Source of the DNA: Bacteroidales bacterium
GTDB taxonomy: Bacteria; Bacteroidota; Bacteroidia; Bacteroidales; UBA932
Assembly (NCBI GenBank): GCA_022653675.1
Contig: JALCST010000001.1
Location: forward strand, 62,001-126,000
Length of the DNA: 64,000 nt
Reading direction: 5' to 3'
The notes beneath the pieces were generated by a model that had not been told where the DNA came from, searched no databases, and saw only the letters and a list, made by a program, of their open reading frames with translations. Position 1 is the first letter of the stretch. Each line of letters opens with the position of its first letter. Positions 18,175 to 27,355 of this stretch are shown piece by piece. Made by a program: the position numbers and the translations under genes.

Positions 18175-18909
18175 ATGATTACTCGCATCAGCGCAGATTA
18201 TTTCACCGCATTGGCGAAGCAATATGATGATCCGCAATATTTCACTTGCGATCCTGTCGTTTTTCCGCGTCATTTCTTCGAACTCCATGGCTCGGGGAAA
18301 GCGGAATTGCAGGATATAGAGATCGCGGGTGTGATTTCGGCACATCTGGCTTGGGGCAGGCGTGCAATGATAGTAAGGGATTGTACCAGGGCATTCGATG
18401 AGATGGGGTGGTCCCCTTACGGCTATGTGATGTCAGGAAGGTACCGCAATGACGATGCCAGTTTGCACAGGACCGTAAAATGGAGCGAATTCGCTCGCAT
18501 ATGTTCCTCCCTTAAGGATTTCTATTCGGAAAACCCTTCGCTTGAAACGCTTGCCCCGGATGAAATGAGGGTGAGGATTTTTTCCGCGAAAAGCGATCCC
18601 AGGGCTGCTAACAAGAAAATCCACATGTTTCGTCGCTGGATGGTAAGAAGGGACGGCATAGTGGATCTCGGTGTCTGGCCCAATACCGACCCGAAGGATC
18701 TCATTATCCCGCTCGACGTTCACGTTCATGAGGAAGCGGTTAGTTGCGGGATCACGGAAAGAAAGAGTTCTGATTTTACAACTGCTTGCGAGATAACTGA
18801 TTATTTTAAACACATATTTCCTGATGATCCTTGTTTGGGGGATTTCTGCCTTTTCGGGTACGGGGTTACGCATCCGAAAACGGTTGAAAAGAGGGTGGTG
18901 AATTGTTGA
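18175..18909 (+). CDS. TIGR02757 / DUF2400 family protein
   Basis: Start set at MITRISADYFTALAKQYDDPQYFTCDPVVFPRHF; RRWMVRRDGIVDLGVW; LIIPLDVHVHEEA. Confidence 0.85.
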   Translation: MITRISADYFTALAKQYDDPQYFTCDPVVFPRHFFELHGSGKAELQDIEIAGVISAHLAWGRRAMIVRDCTRAFDEMGWSPYGYVMSGRYRNDDASLHRTVKWSEFARICSSLKDFYSENPSLETLAPDEMRVRIFSAKSDPRAANKKIHMFRRWMVRRDGIVDLGVWPNTDPKDLIIPLDVHVHEEAVSCGITERKSSDFTTACEITDYFKHIFPDDPCLGDFCLFGYGVTHPKTVEKRVVNC

Positions 18910-18950
18910 TAACTTTTTAAAGATAATATCATAACCGAGGCAATTTTTGT

Positions 18951-18958
18951 TAATTTTG
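18951..18958 (+). promoter_or_regulatory. -7 box (TAATTTTG) for the zeta-toxin-like gene
   Basis: TAATTTTGCC 23 nt upstream of ATG 18982. Confidence 0.55.
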
Positions 18959-18981
18959 CCTGGAGTTTGGGGAGAAGTTTT

Positions 18982-19572
18982 ATGCCTAAGCTTTTTATCA
19001 TTTCGGGGTGCAACGGAGCGGGGAAGACTACCGCATCTTATACCATACTTCCTGAAATGTTGAATTGTGCCGAATTCGTAAATGCGGATGAGATTGCAAA
19101 GGAGCTGGATCCGTTCGCTCCGGAACATGTTGCATTGCGGGCAAGCAAACTGATGTTGGAGAGGATGCGTGAACTTATCGGCAAAAAGACCGATTTTGCC
19201 ATTGAAACCACGCTGGCTCCCAAATCATTGCGAAACATCATCCTCGATGCTCAGGAACAGGGCTATTCAGTGACGCTTGTTTACTTTTGGCTAAATGTTC
19301 CGCAGTTGGCCATTGAAAGAGTGAAGCTCAGGGTGGCGTCAGGAGGTCACAACGTCGATGAGGCGGTGATTATCAGACGCTACTATGTGGGTTTGAAGAA
19401 TCTGCTTAAAATGTATATCCCGATAGTGGATTATTGGATTACGATAGATAACTCGTCTGCGAAGTTCGAGATCATTGCTGAAGGAGGCAAACAGGTAGTA
19501 ACTAAAATACACAATAAAACCTTATATAACCTTTTAATTAATTATGAGCGAATTGGAGACTCGGAGCCTTAG
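18982..19572 (+). CDS. Zeta-toxin-like P-loop kinase
   Basis: MPKLFIISGCNGAGKTTASYTILPEML; FVNADEIAKELDPF; DFAIETTLA; LRVASGGHNVDEAVIIRRYYVGLKNLL. Confidence 0.88.
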   Translation: MPKLFIISGCNGAGKTTASYTILPEMLNCAEFVNADEIAKELDPFAPEHVALRASKLMLERMRELIGKKTDFAIETTLAPKSLRNIILDAQEQGYSVTLVYFWLNVPQLAIERVKLRVASGGHNVDEAVIIRRYYVGLKNLLKMYIPIVDYWITIDNSSAKFEIIAEGGKQVVTKIHNKTLYNLLINYERIGDSEP

Positions 19573-19699
19573 GGACAAAATCGTCTGCGGGCTCAATCTC
19601 ACTTTCAGCAAGCTTGTCCAGGAAAAAAAGGACACCAATTCGGAGCTTGCCTTTTCCCAGGAAGGAGAGATTATCAAAGTTAAAGCCGTTGATATTTAA
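19544..19699 (+). CDS. Uncalled 51-aa ORF overlapping the zeta-like gene; candidate partner protein
   Basis: ATG 19544 to TAA 19699: MSELETRSLRDKIVCGLNLTFSKLVQEKKDTNSELAFSQEGEIIKVKAVDI. Overlaps the zeta-like 3' end by 29 nt in a different frame; absent from the supplied track because of its size. Confidence 0.65.
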   Translation: MSELETRSLRDKIVCGLNLTFSKLVQEKKDTNSELAFSQEGEIIKVKAVDI

Positions 19700-19742
19700 T
19701 TATTGAACTCTGCTTGGTTAAATGATTAAAATTCAACACAAT

Positions 19743-19777
19743 AGAGGCTGCCGTGAAAACGACGGCCTCTTTGTTTT
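19743..19777 (+). terminator. Hairpin with T-rich tail downstream of the zeta/51-aa pair
   Basis: GAGGCTGCCGT-GAAAACG-ACGGCCTC followed by TTTGTTTT; imperfect stem with a small bulge. Confidence 0.6.
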
Positions 19778-19781
19778 CGGT

Positions 19782-21167
19782 GTGGACGGGGAGATCCGGA
19801 AGAAACTTTTGGAAAACGCATTGTCGAAGGGAGGAGACTATGCCGACTTGTATTTCGAACATACGGTCGACGATGGGCTCGTCCTTTTGGATAACGAAGT
19901 GAACTCTACTGCCCACAATGTCGATTTCGGTTTGGGAATAAGGGTATTGAAAGGGGAAAGGACAGGTTATGCATATACCGAAACCCTAACTCCCGAGTCC
20001 ATGACCGATGCCGCTCTAATGGCGGCTGCAATAGCTGATTCTCCTGCATGTGCATCCGTTTCCTTCGGAATGGATCCGATGAAGGGTGAAAATTATTATC
20101 CAGTGTCCGATCCATGGGAAAATCACGGGATATCCGACAAGATACCTTACCTTAAAAAACTTAATGACCTGATTTTCTCGAAAGACAGTAGGGTATTGAA
20201 AGTAATAGCCCAATTGAAGAGTGAAAGCAGCCACGTTTTTTTTGTTAATTCTTTAGGCGAGAGTTTTTACGACGAAAGGCCACTGGCTACGCTTGCCGTA
20301 AAGGTTGTAATGAAGGACGGAGCGGATACCGAGAGTTCCTTTTCGTCCAGGAGCTTCAGAAAGGGGTTTGAAATGATGACCGATTCGCTTATCGGGGAGA
20401 TAGCAGACCAAGTGGTTTCCTCGTGCAGTGCGCTTTTTGGCGCCGGCCAGCCGGAGGGAGGGGAGATGCCAGTCGTAATGGGTGCCGGCAGTTCCGGTAT
20501 CCTGCTTCACGAGGCCATAGGTCACGCTTTCGAGGCCGATTTTATCCGGAAGGGAACTTCCATATTCGCCGGAAGGCTGGGGGAAAGAGTTTGCGACAGC
20601 CACATAAACATCGTGGATGATGCGACGGTTCCCGGCAACCGCGGTTCGATGGATTTCGACGACGAAGGGGTTCCGGGGCAGAAGACATATCTGGTACGCA
20701 ATGGCATACTCAATTCGTATATGCACGACAGGATAAGTGCCAAGTTCTTCAATGTCCCTTCGACCGGAAATGGCAGGCGCCAGAATTTTCGCTACAATCC
20801 TATCCCGAGAATGCGCTGCACATATATGGAAAATGGCGATTGTACCCTCGAAGATATAATAAAAAGCGTCCCAAGGGGAATATACGTGGACAATTTTACA
20901 AACGGGCAGGTAAAGATAGGCGAGGGTGATTTCACGTTCTTCGTAAGCAATGGCAGGATGATAGAAGGTGGCCGTCTTGCGAAACATGTAAAGAATATAA
21001 ACATAATAGGAAACGGTCCTAAAGCCCTTGCCGACATTACAATGACGGCTTCGGATGCCAGCATAAGCGATTTCGCGTGGACATGCGGAAAGGACCAGTA
21101 TGTACCAGTATCATGCGGAATGCCGTCCGTACTGGTCAGAAAATTGACAGTTGGGGGAGTCAGATGA
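19782..21167 (+). CDS. tldD: TldD/PmbA family metallopeptidase (TldD)
   Basis: HEAIGHAFEAD (HExxxH); GSMDFDDEGVPGQ; start set at GTG 19782 because the longer ORF runs through a terminator-like hairpin. Confidence 0.85.
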   Translation: MDGEIRKKLLENALSKGGDYADLYFEHTVDDGLVLLDNEVNSTAHNVDFGLGIRVLKGERTGYAYTETLTPESMTDAALMAAAIADSPACASVSFGMDPMKGENYYPVSDPWENHGISDKIPYLKKLNDLIFSKDSRVLKVIAQLKSESSHVFFVNSLGESFYDERPLATLAVKVVMKDGADTESSFSSRSFRKGFEMMTDSLIGEIADQVVSSCSALFGAGQPEGGEMPVVMGAGSSGILLHEAIGHAFEADFIRKGTSIFAGRLGERVCDSHINIVDDATVPGNRGSMDFDDEGVPGQKTYLVRNGILNSYMHDRISAKFFNVPSTGNGRRQNFRYNPIPRMRCTYMENGDCTLEDIIKSVPRGIYVDNFTNGQVKIGEGDFTFFVSNGRMIEGGRLAKHVKNINIIGNGPKALADITMTASDASISDFAWTCGKDQYVPVSCGMPSVLVRKLTVGGVR

Positions 21168-22492
21168 AAACAGATGGAAATATTACACTGCGGGCGCTTC
21201 AGATGGCGCTCGATAACGGTGCCGATCAGGCTTCGGTCACATACGAATGTGCGGATCAATCATCTTTTAAGGCTCGCGGAAAGGATATGGACAGCATTTT
21301 CCGTTCGCAGGGATCTTCGCTTTCGCTTCAATTGTATGTGAACGGAAGGTACGGCTGTTTTTCTACTAATATGTTGTCGGATGGCGATCTAATGGCTTTC
21401 ATAAGGACTTCCGTTGGGAATGTTGAGATGCTTGCGAGAGATTCTTGCCGCAGGCTTCCGGATCCGTCGTTTTGTTTCAGGGGAGAACTGCCCGACTTGA
21501 AGCAATATGATCCCGAAATTGAATCTGTCGATTCCGGTTTCAGGAGAAAGGTGGTTTTGGATTGCGCTTCTGAGGCCGGTTCCGACGACAGGGTCGTTTC
21601 GATGGAGACTGAATACGACGACCTCGACGATTTCTTTGCTCTGGCAGATTCGAACGGCTTTTTCAAGACTTTGCGACAGACCCAGTTCTCATTGAGTGCC
21701 GACTGTTCGATAAAGGGTGAGGGAAAGTCCAAATACGAAGGTTTCTGGTATGACGGTTCGATGTTCCTGAAGGATTTCAATGTCACCGGAGTGGGTAGGA
21801 TGGCGCTGAAGCGTGCCGCAGACAGAATGGGGGCATCTAAACTCCCGTCGGGCAAATATACTGCCGTACTTGAAAATACTGTTTCATCCAGAGTCCTGTC
21901 GCCGGTTGTCGATGCTTTACAGGGAGGAGCATTGTACCAGCAGGATTCCTTTCTGAACGGCAAGCTGGGAGAGAGGGTTTTCCCTGGATATTTCACGCTA
22001 GTCGACGATCCCCTGCGTCCCGGCTTCTTCGGCTCGCGCCCGTTCGATTCCGAAGGTGTTGCCACCAGGCGGAGGAAAATCATAGATTGCGGTGTAGTCG
22101 CTTCTTATTATCTTGATACGTATTATGCCGCAAGGCTTGGAATGGAGCAGACCGTCGAAAGTCCATCTGTGCTTTACATCGAAAGGTCCGGTCTTCCGGA
22201 AGGTTTGGCCGGCGATTTAGGCTCCATGATGCAGGAGGCTCGAAACGGGATTTTGGTGACGGGGTTTAACGGTGGCAATTGCGATGGGGCGACCGGGGAT
22301 TTTTCATATGGCATAGAGGGTTTTTACTTCGAACATGGAAAGATACTGTATCCGATATCTGGAATGAACATGACCGGAAACATGCTATCGCTTTGGAACG
22401 GGTTCGCTGCGGCAGGCGGAGATCCCCGCAAATGCGCAAAATGGCAAATACCTTGCCTCATGTTCAGGGAAGTGGATTTCAACGGGAACTGA
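21164..22492 (+). CDS. TldD/PmbA family protein (PmbA/TldE partner)
   Basis: Start set at MKTDGNITLRALQMAL; SRPFDSEGVATRRRKIIDCGVVASYYLDTYYAARLG; GMNMTGNMLSLWNGFAAAGGDP; ATGA overlap with tldD. Confidence 0.85.
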   Translation: MKTDGNITLRALQMALDNGADQASVTYECADQSSFKARGKDMDSIFRSQGSSLSLQLYVNGRYGCFSTNMLSDGDLMAFIRTSVGNVEMLARDSCRRLPDPSFCFRGELPDLKQYDPEIESVDSGFRRKVVLDCASEAGSDDRVVSMETEYDDLDDFFALADSNGFFKTLRQTQFSLSADCSIKGEGKSKYEGFWYDGSMFLKDFNVTGVGRMALKRAADRMGASKLPSGKYTAVLENTVSSRVLSPVVDALQGGALYQQDSFLNGKLGERVFPGYFTLVDDPLRPGFFGSRPFDSEGVATRRRKIIDCGVVASYYLDTYYAARLGMEQTVESPSVLYIERSGLPEGLAGDLGSMMQEARNGILVTGFNGGNCDGATGDFSYGIEGFYFEHGKILYPISGMNMTGNMLSLWNGFAAAGGDPRKCAKWQIPCLMFREVDFNGN

Positions 22493-22499
22493 TATTTCT

Positions 22500-22507
22500 T
22501 ATCTTTG
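22500..22507 (+). promoter_or_regulatory. -7 box (TATCTTTG) for the SlyD-like gene
   Basis: TAnnTTTG 36 nt upstream of ATG 22544. Confidence 0.5.
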
Positions 22508-22543
22508 CGAAACGGAAACTATTAACAAATCCAATTTAACTTT

Positions 22544-23071
22544 ATGAAAATCAGTGATGAAAAGGTCGTAAGCCTTATTTACAAGCTTTTGGTCGACGGC
22601 GAGGTAGCAGACCAGACGGACAGGGACAATCCTCTGGAATTCATATTCGGGCTCGGTTACCTGATACCCAAATTCGAAGAAAATATTTCGGGTCTGGAAC
22701 CGGGTGACAAATTTGAATTTACCTTAGCCCCTAAGGACGGTTATGGCGAATATGTCGAGGATGCCGTGATAGACCTGCCTAAAAAGGTATTCGAAGTCGA
22801 TGGAAAAGTACAGGAAAACCTTCTTGTTCCAGGCAGGATCATAAGAATGATGAACCAGGAGGGCGGGGTTGTTCCTGGAAAAGTAGTCAGCATTGACGAA
22901 GAGAGCGTTAAGATGGATTTCAATGCTCCCATGGCAGGCAAAACCCTTAATTTTTCCGGTGAAATCGTTTCCGTCCGCGATGCGACAGACGCAGAACTGA
23001 CTAACGGCCTTCACGGCGAAAGGACCTGCTCGCAAGGGGAATGCGGACATTGCTCATGCGATTGCCATTAA
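22544..23071 (+). CDS. FKBP-type peptidyl-prolyl isomerase, SlyD-like, Cys/His-rich C-terminus
   Basis: PLEFIFGLGYLIPKFEENISGLEPGDKFEFTLAPKDGYGEY; tail CSQGECGHCSCDCH. Confidence 0.92.
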   Translation: MKISDEKVVSLIYKLLVDGEVADQTDRDNPLEFIFGLGYLIPKFEENISGLEPGDKFEFTLAPKDGYGEYVEDAVIDLPKKVFEVDGKVQENLLVPGRIIRMMNQEGGVVPGKVVSIDEESVKMDFNAPMAGKTLNFSGEIVSVRDATDAELTNGLHGERTCSQGECGHCSCDCH

Positions 23072-23093
23072 TTCCTTTTTGAAACGTATCTGA

Positions 23094-23127
23094 ATAAAAA
23101 AAGTGGCTGTACAGCCACTTTTTTTAT
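23094..23127. terminator. Bidirectional Rho-independent terminator between convergent slyD-like and V-ATPase genes
   Basis: AAAAAAAGTGGCTGTACAGCCACTTTTTTT, a perfect palindrome flanked by A and T runs. Confidence 0.92.
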
Positions 23128-23145
23128 TGTTGCTCCATCCTGCCG

Positions 23146-23607
23146 TTATGGTAATGCGAGGAATGTGGCTGCGAATGCCAAGATGGCATATAGTTCCGGG
23201 AATACGGCGAGGATCATTGTTTTTCCGAATACATCCTGTCCGTTGCTTATTTCCGTAATTCCGTTTGAGCAAAGACTTGCCTGACGGAGAGCAGAGAAAT
23301 ATGCAGTGAATCCGAGTGCGGTTCCTGCGGCGAAAAGCGCCAGTCCCTGTGAAAGGGTGATAATGCCGTTGAGACGCTTTAAGGCGCTCAGCATAAGGAA
23401 GAAGCCGGCAAAACTGTAAAGGCCCTGGGTGGAAGGAAGAGCGCACAGTATCATCGATTGCCCGAACATTTCGGGATTCTTTTTAAGAGCGCCGATGGTT
23501 GTGTTGCCGGTCATTGTGACGCCCACGGCACTGCCGATGCACCCCAATGCCAGCATCAGGGTCATTCCTACATAGGAGAAGATTAAAGGTAATAACGGTT
23601 GTTCCAT
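23146..23607 (-). CDS. V/A-type ATP synthase subunit K (proteolipid)
   Basis: 153 aa, two repeated hairpins: GCIGSAVGVTMTGNTTIGALKKNPEMFGQSMIL and GTALGFTAYFSALRQ...FGKTMILAVFPELYAI. Confidence 0.92.
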   Translation of the reverse strand: MEQPLLPLIFSYVGMTLMLALGCIGSAVGVTMTGNTTIGALKKNPEMFGQSMILCALPSTQGLYSFAGFFLMLSALKRLNGIITLSQGLALFAAGTALGFTAYFSALRQASLCSNGITEISNGQDVFGKTMILAVFPELYAILAFAATFLALP

Positions 23608-23642
23608 AATTGAATGATTGATTATTTTAATTATTTTATTGT

Positions 23643-25430
23643 TTATTTCAATAGTGGCCTGTATGTCTTGCCACCTCCGGTAAAGCCGGCATTTTTGTAA
23701 AATTCAACGAACGTCAGACGCATAGGGTGTACGAATGCCCCCAGGCAGCATAATGCTATGACAAGCGAATGGCCGAGAATCAGTAATATGACTGTCAATC
23801 CCCAACCTACGTATGGTATATGAGACAGCTGTAGAGCCATGCTGTTTACAACCATCCCGAGTATGCCTCCCGAAGTGCCGAGACCGAACAAACGTATGTA
23901 GGAAAGCATGTCTCCGAATATTCCAGTTATGTCGTACAATGAAACTACCCCCTTGCCGATACGAGCGAATATGTTGCCGGTAACCTTGGAGAAGAGAACG
24001 ATAAGTGCGAGTCCTCCTATACCGAAGATATAGTCGAATGCCGGCGATCTCATCGAATGCCCAGTCTGCGAACCAGAGTAAGCGACGGCACACCAGATTA
24101 TGACCAAAACCCAACCTATGTTCGCCATTCCCGTACGCCATCCGTGATGTATCATGGAATATATGGCGTTTATGAGACGACCGAAAATTATCTGTACAAG
24201 ACCGAAGATGATTGAGAACCAGAACATCTGAATGTCTGTTAACAGGTTTCCGGAGAATTTCTCGAGCGCGGGGAATATCGTGTAGACCTTGGTACCGAAC
24301 ATAGTACCGTTCAACGCCGGCATTATGAACGAGCCCAAGCCAAGAAGTATGACAAGTTTGCCGATTCCGCGGTATTTGGGTACTTTTATCGCTACTAATG
24401 CTCCGATCAACATGAGTACCAATCCATAGCCCATGTCTCCCAGACATAGCCCGAAGAAGAGCATGTAGAATGGGGCGAAGAAAGGAGTAAGGTCGAGTTC
24501 GTCGTAGCGTGGAAGCATGTACATATTACCTATAGGCTCGAAAAGACTTGCGAAACCGTTGTTTTTCAACTTGATAGGAGGATTATCCTTGGCTATTGCC
24601 GGCCTGTGCTCGTAATATGCGCCGGTTGCGTCCAAAGCTTTCTGTACACTTATGTCGTCATCTGTAGGGGCGAATCCCTCGAAGAGCAGCAGGCTGCCGT
24701 CCGCAGCCTTTTGGGAACCGTGGATAGCGGCATAAATGTCGAATCCTTTCATCTTCTCGCTCCTTTGTTCCTCGAGTATGTCGATTTTTGATGTAAGGGC
24801 AAGCAGTTTGGAATTTACAGTCTTTCTCTTTTCTTCCATCTCGGCCATGTCGGCGGTCACTTCATGTTCGGGCTGTGCAGGCATCGGGACTTCGGAATGT
24901 GGGAATGTATAATTGCTTCCTTTGGGTACGGTGATAATGAAATAGCAACGGCCGTTGCATCGATTCAGGATCGTGACTGGATATTTCGATCCGAAATTTC
25001 CTTTGTCAAAATCCGCATCCTTGATGGAATAAGAATGAACATCGAGACCCATTCCATCAAGCTTTTCAAGATCTTCGGAATGAAAATCTCCCCATGCTTC
25101 GGCGTTTTTCAGAGAGGAAGATGCAGCCAGCAAACTTGTTTCCAACGAATTTTTTTCGCCGAGCAGTTTCTCCGTCTCCGAAAGGAGTTCGGAATCCGCA
25201 CAATCGCACTTCGGTATCTCGGAACCGGCATTCTGTTTCGCAATCAGTTTGAGATTACGTTCGGCTTCCTTATATCGACGGGAATCGTCAAAAATAATGC
25301 GGGAAGCATCGTCGAAGGCTCTCGCCTTCCTCGTTATGTCGATCAGGCCGATTTCCCGAAGCTGTTCGAGGAAAGCATCTTCATCTTCGTGATAGACGAT
25401 GAAGGAATATTTTGTCATTTTCCTTATCAT
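23643..25430 (-). CDS. V/A-type ATP synthase subunit I
   Basis: 595 aa; FFAPFYMLFFGLCLGDMGYGLVLML; YIRLFGLGTSGGILGMVVNSMA. Confidence 0.93.
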   Translation of the reverse strand: MIRKMTKYSFIVYHEDEDAFLEQLREIGLIDITRKARAFDDASRIIFDDSRRYKEAERNLKLIAKQNAGSEIPKCDCADSELLSETEKLLGEKNSLETSLLAASSSLKNAEAWGDFHSEDLEKLDGMGLDVHSYSIKDADFDKGNFGSKYPVTILNRCNGRCYFIITVPKGSNYTFPHSEVPMPAQPEHEVTADMAEMEEKRKTVNSKLLALTSKIDILEEQRSEKMKGFDIYAAIHGSQKAADGSLLLFEGFAPTDDDISVQKALDATGAYYEHRPAIAKDNPPIKLKNNGFASLFEPIGNMYMLPRYDELDLTPFFAPFYMLFFGLCLGDMGYGLVLMLIGALVAIKVPKYRGIGKLVILLGLGSFIMPALNGTMFGTKVYTIFPALEKFSGNLLTDIQMFWFSIIFGLVQIIFGRLINAIYSMIHHGWRTGMANIGWVLVIIWCAVAYSGSQTGHSMRSPAFDYIFGIGGLALIVLFSKVTGNIFARIGKGVVSLYDITGIFGDMLSYIRLFGLGTSGGILGMVVNSMALQLSHIPYVGWGLTVILLILGHSLVIALCCLGAFVHPMRLTFVEFYKNAGFTGGGKTYRPLLK

Positions 25431-26032
25431 TGTCGTGCCTCCTCTTCAAGGGCGTGCCTTTCCTTGACTATCTTGCTGGAAGCCTTGCTCAGATTTTCCT
25501 CATCTTCCATATACCTCTTTATTTTCAGGATGGCTTCCTGATAACCGGGTATTTGGACTTTTTCATAAAGGTTTACCTTTTGCGTTGTCTTTTTTCTCTG
25601 TCCCTCAAGTATCCTGCTTTTTTCAGTGTAGACTTCCGATTCTATCCCGAGCTTCGCAAGGGATTTCAGGATTGCAACACCGTCCGAATACCATAAAGGT
25701 TTTTGAAAGACATCGAAAGGTTTGACTTCGTAAACTATGTTTTTCAACTCGGGAGTACGCACCCCGGCGACTTTGACCGTGGAGAGTTCAACATCCTTTA
25801 TTGATATAAGCCCCGGTTCGAATTCATTCCAGAGGCCGGAAAGATAGTCGTATGATTTCTGAGCGGCTTCCAATTCCTTGACCAATTGCTCCGAACGCTT
25901 TTTCGCTTTTTTGACTTCGTAGCGAAGAGCCGACTCCTTGCTTTTCAGTGTGGGCAGGGTGCGTTGGCGAACCTTCAACTGCTTGTTCAGTTCGTTAAGC
26001 GATGTCTTGTTAAATTGGAATTTGATTGCCAT
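25427..26032 (-). CDS. V/A-type ATP synthase subunit D
   Basis: 201 aa; MAIKFQFNKTSLNELNKQLKVRQRTLPTLKSKESALR; position in operon. Confidence 0.9.
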   Translation of the reverse strand: MAIKFQFNKTSLNELNKQLKVRQRTLPTLKSKESALRYEVKKAKKRSEQLVKELEAAQKSYDYLSGLWNEFEPGLISIKDVELSTVKVAGVRTPELKNIVYEVKPFDVFQKPLWYSDGVAILKSLAKLGIESEVYTEKSRILEGQRKKTTQKVNLYEKVQIPGYQEAILKIKRYMEDEENLSKASSKIVKERHALEEEARQ

Positions 26033-26038
26033 TGTATG

Positions 26039-27355
26039 TTATTTCTTCCAGTATTTGTCTATGAACTTCTGCTTTATGCCGGTTTCGGCGGGAGTGAAGT
26101 ATTTCGCGAACAATTCCCACCCCGTATCGAGCATCTGGTTTATGGATATGTTGACATCTATCGCCAGAAGCTTATTGGAATAATCCTTTGCGAACTCAAG
26201 GCAACGCTTGTCGTAATCCGAAAGGTCGAATCCGTTTTCTAGCTTTGTCTTGGCATTGGCTGCATCCGCGTAAAGACGGACGCCGGTATTCATAACCTGG
26301 CCGTGATCTTCTCGGGTCTTTTTCCCAATGACGTTTTGTTTCAGACGTGAAAGAGAACGGAAAGGATCTATGATGACCTTGCCTGTATCAGTGTCGTAAC
26401 GGAGAAAAAGTTGTCCTTCGGTTATGTAGCCTGTATTGTCCGGAATCGCATGTGTTATGTCTCCTTCGTTGAGTGTTGTCACGGCAATTATGGTGATCGA
26501 ACCTCCGTCCGGAAACTGCACCGCCTTTTCGTAAATTTTTGCGAGATCGCTGTACAGGGACCCGGGCATGGAGTCCTTGGATGGAATCTGGTCCATGCGG
26601 TTCGATACTATGGAAAGGGCATCGGCATACAGGGTCATATCGGTAAGCAATACCAGAACCTTCTCATTCTTGTCGTATGCGAAATACTCGGCTGCGCAGA
26701 GTGCCATGTCAGGGATAAGAAGGCGTTCAACGGGAGGTTCCTCGGTGGTGTTGACGAAACTTATGATTTTGTTCAGCGCACCGGCACCTTCGAATGCCTG
26801 CTTGAAATAGAGGTAATCGTCATTCGAAAGTCCCATCCCGCCAAGGATTATCTTATCTACGTCGGCACGGAGGGCTACTTGTGCCATGACTTGGTTGTAA
26901 GGCTGGTCAGGATCGGCGAAGAAAGGGATTTTCTGTCCGGAAACCAGGGTGTTGTTCAAGTCGATGCCGGCGATACCGGTCGGAATTAGTTCCGACGGTT
27001 GTTTTCGTTTATAAGGGTTTACGGACGGTCCTCCGATGAAGCGGTGCTCGCCCTCGATCCTCGGTCCTCCGTCAATAGGATCCCCGTATGCGTTGAAAAA
27101 ACGTCCCGAAAGTTCGTCACTTACGTTCAGGGAAGGGGGCTCTCCAAGGAATTCTACTTCTGCATTGGTCGGAATGCCTTCGGTTCCTGCGAATACCTGC
27201 AGCGTAACCAGGTCTTCCTTGATTTTTACGACCTGGGCAAGTCTTCCAGCGACCTTGGCGAGTTCATCGTTTTGAACGCCTTGGGCATGCAGGGAAACGG
27301 TAGCCTTGGTAATTGAATCCAGCTTTGTGTATGTCTTTTGAAATGCATTATTCAT
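26039..27355 (-). CDS. V/A-type ATP synthase subunit B
   Basis: 438 aa; SGQKIPFFADPDQPYNQVMAQVALRA; DMTLYADALSIVSNRMDQIPSKDSMPGSLYSDLAKIYEKA. Confidence 0.96.
   Translation of the reverse strand: MNNAFQKTYTKLDSITKATVSLHAQGVQNDELAKVAGRLAQVVKIKEDLVTLQVFAGTEGIPTNAEVEFLGEPPSLNVSDELSGRFFNAYGDPIDGGPRIEGEHRFIGGPSVNPYKRKQPSELIPTGIAGIDLNNTLVSGQKIPFFADPDQPYNQVMAQVALRADVDKIILGGMGLSNDDYLYFKQAFEGAGALNKIISFVNTTEEPPVERLLIPDMALCAAEYFAYDKNEKVLVLLTDMTLYADALSIVSNRMDQIPSKDSMPGSLYSDLAKIYEKAVQFPDGGSITIIAVTTLNEGDITHAIPDNTGYITEGQLFLRYDTDTGKVIIDPFRSLSRLKQNVIGKKTREDHGQVMNTGVRLYADAANAKTKLENGFDLSDYDKRCLEFAKDYSNKLLAIDVNISINQMLDTGWELFAKYFTPAETGIKQKFIDKYWKK

Noticed and set aside
18433-19128. 231-aa minus-strand ORF across DUF2400 and zeta-like genes
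   Set aside because: Antisense, no motif, covers the intergenic promoter of the zeta unit.
21328-22083. 251-aa minus-strand ORF inside the PmbA gene
   Set aside because: Antisense shadow ORF with no motif or independent promoter.
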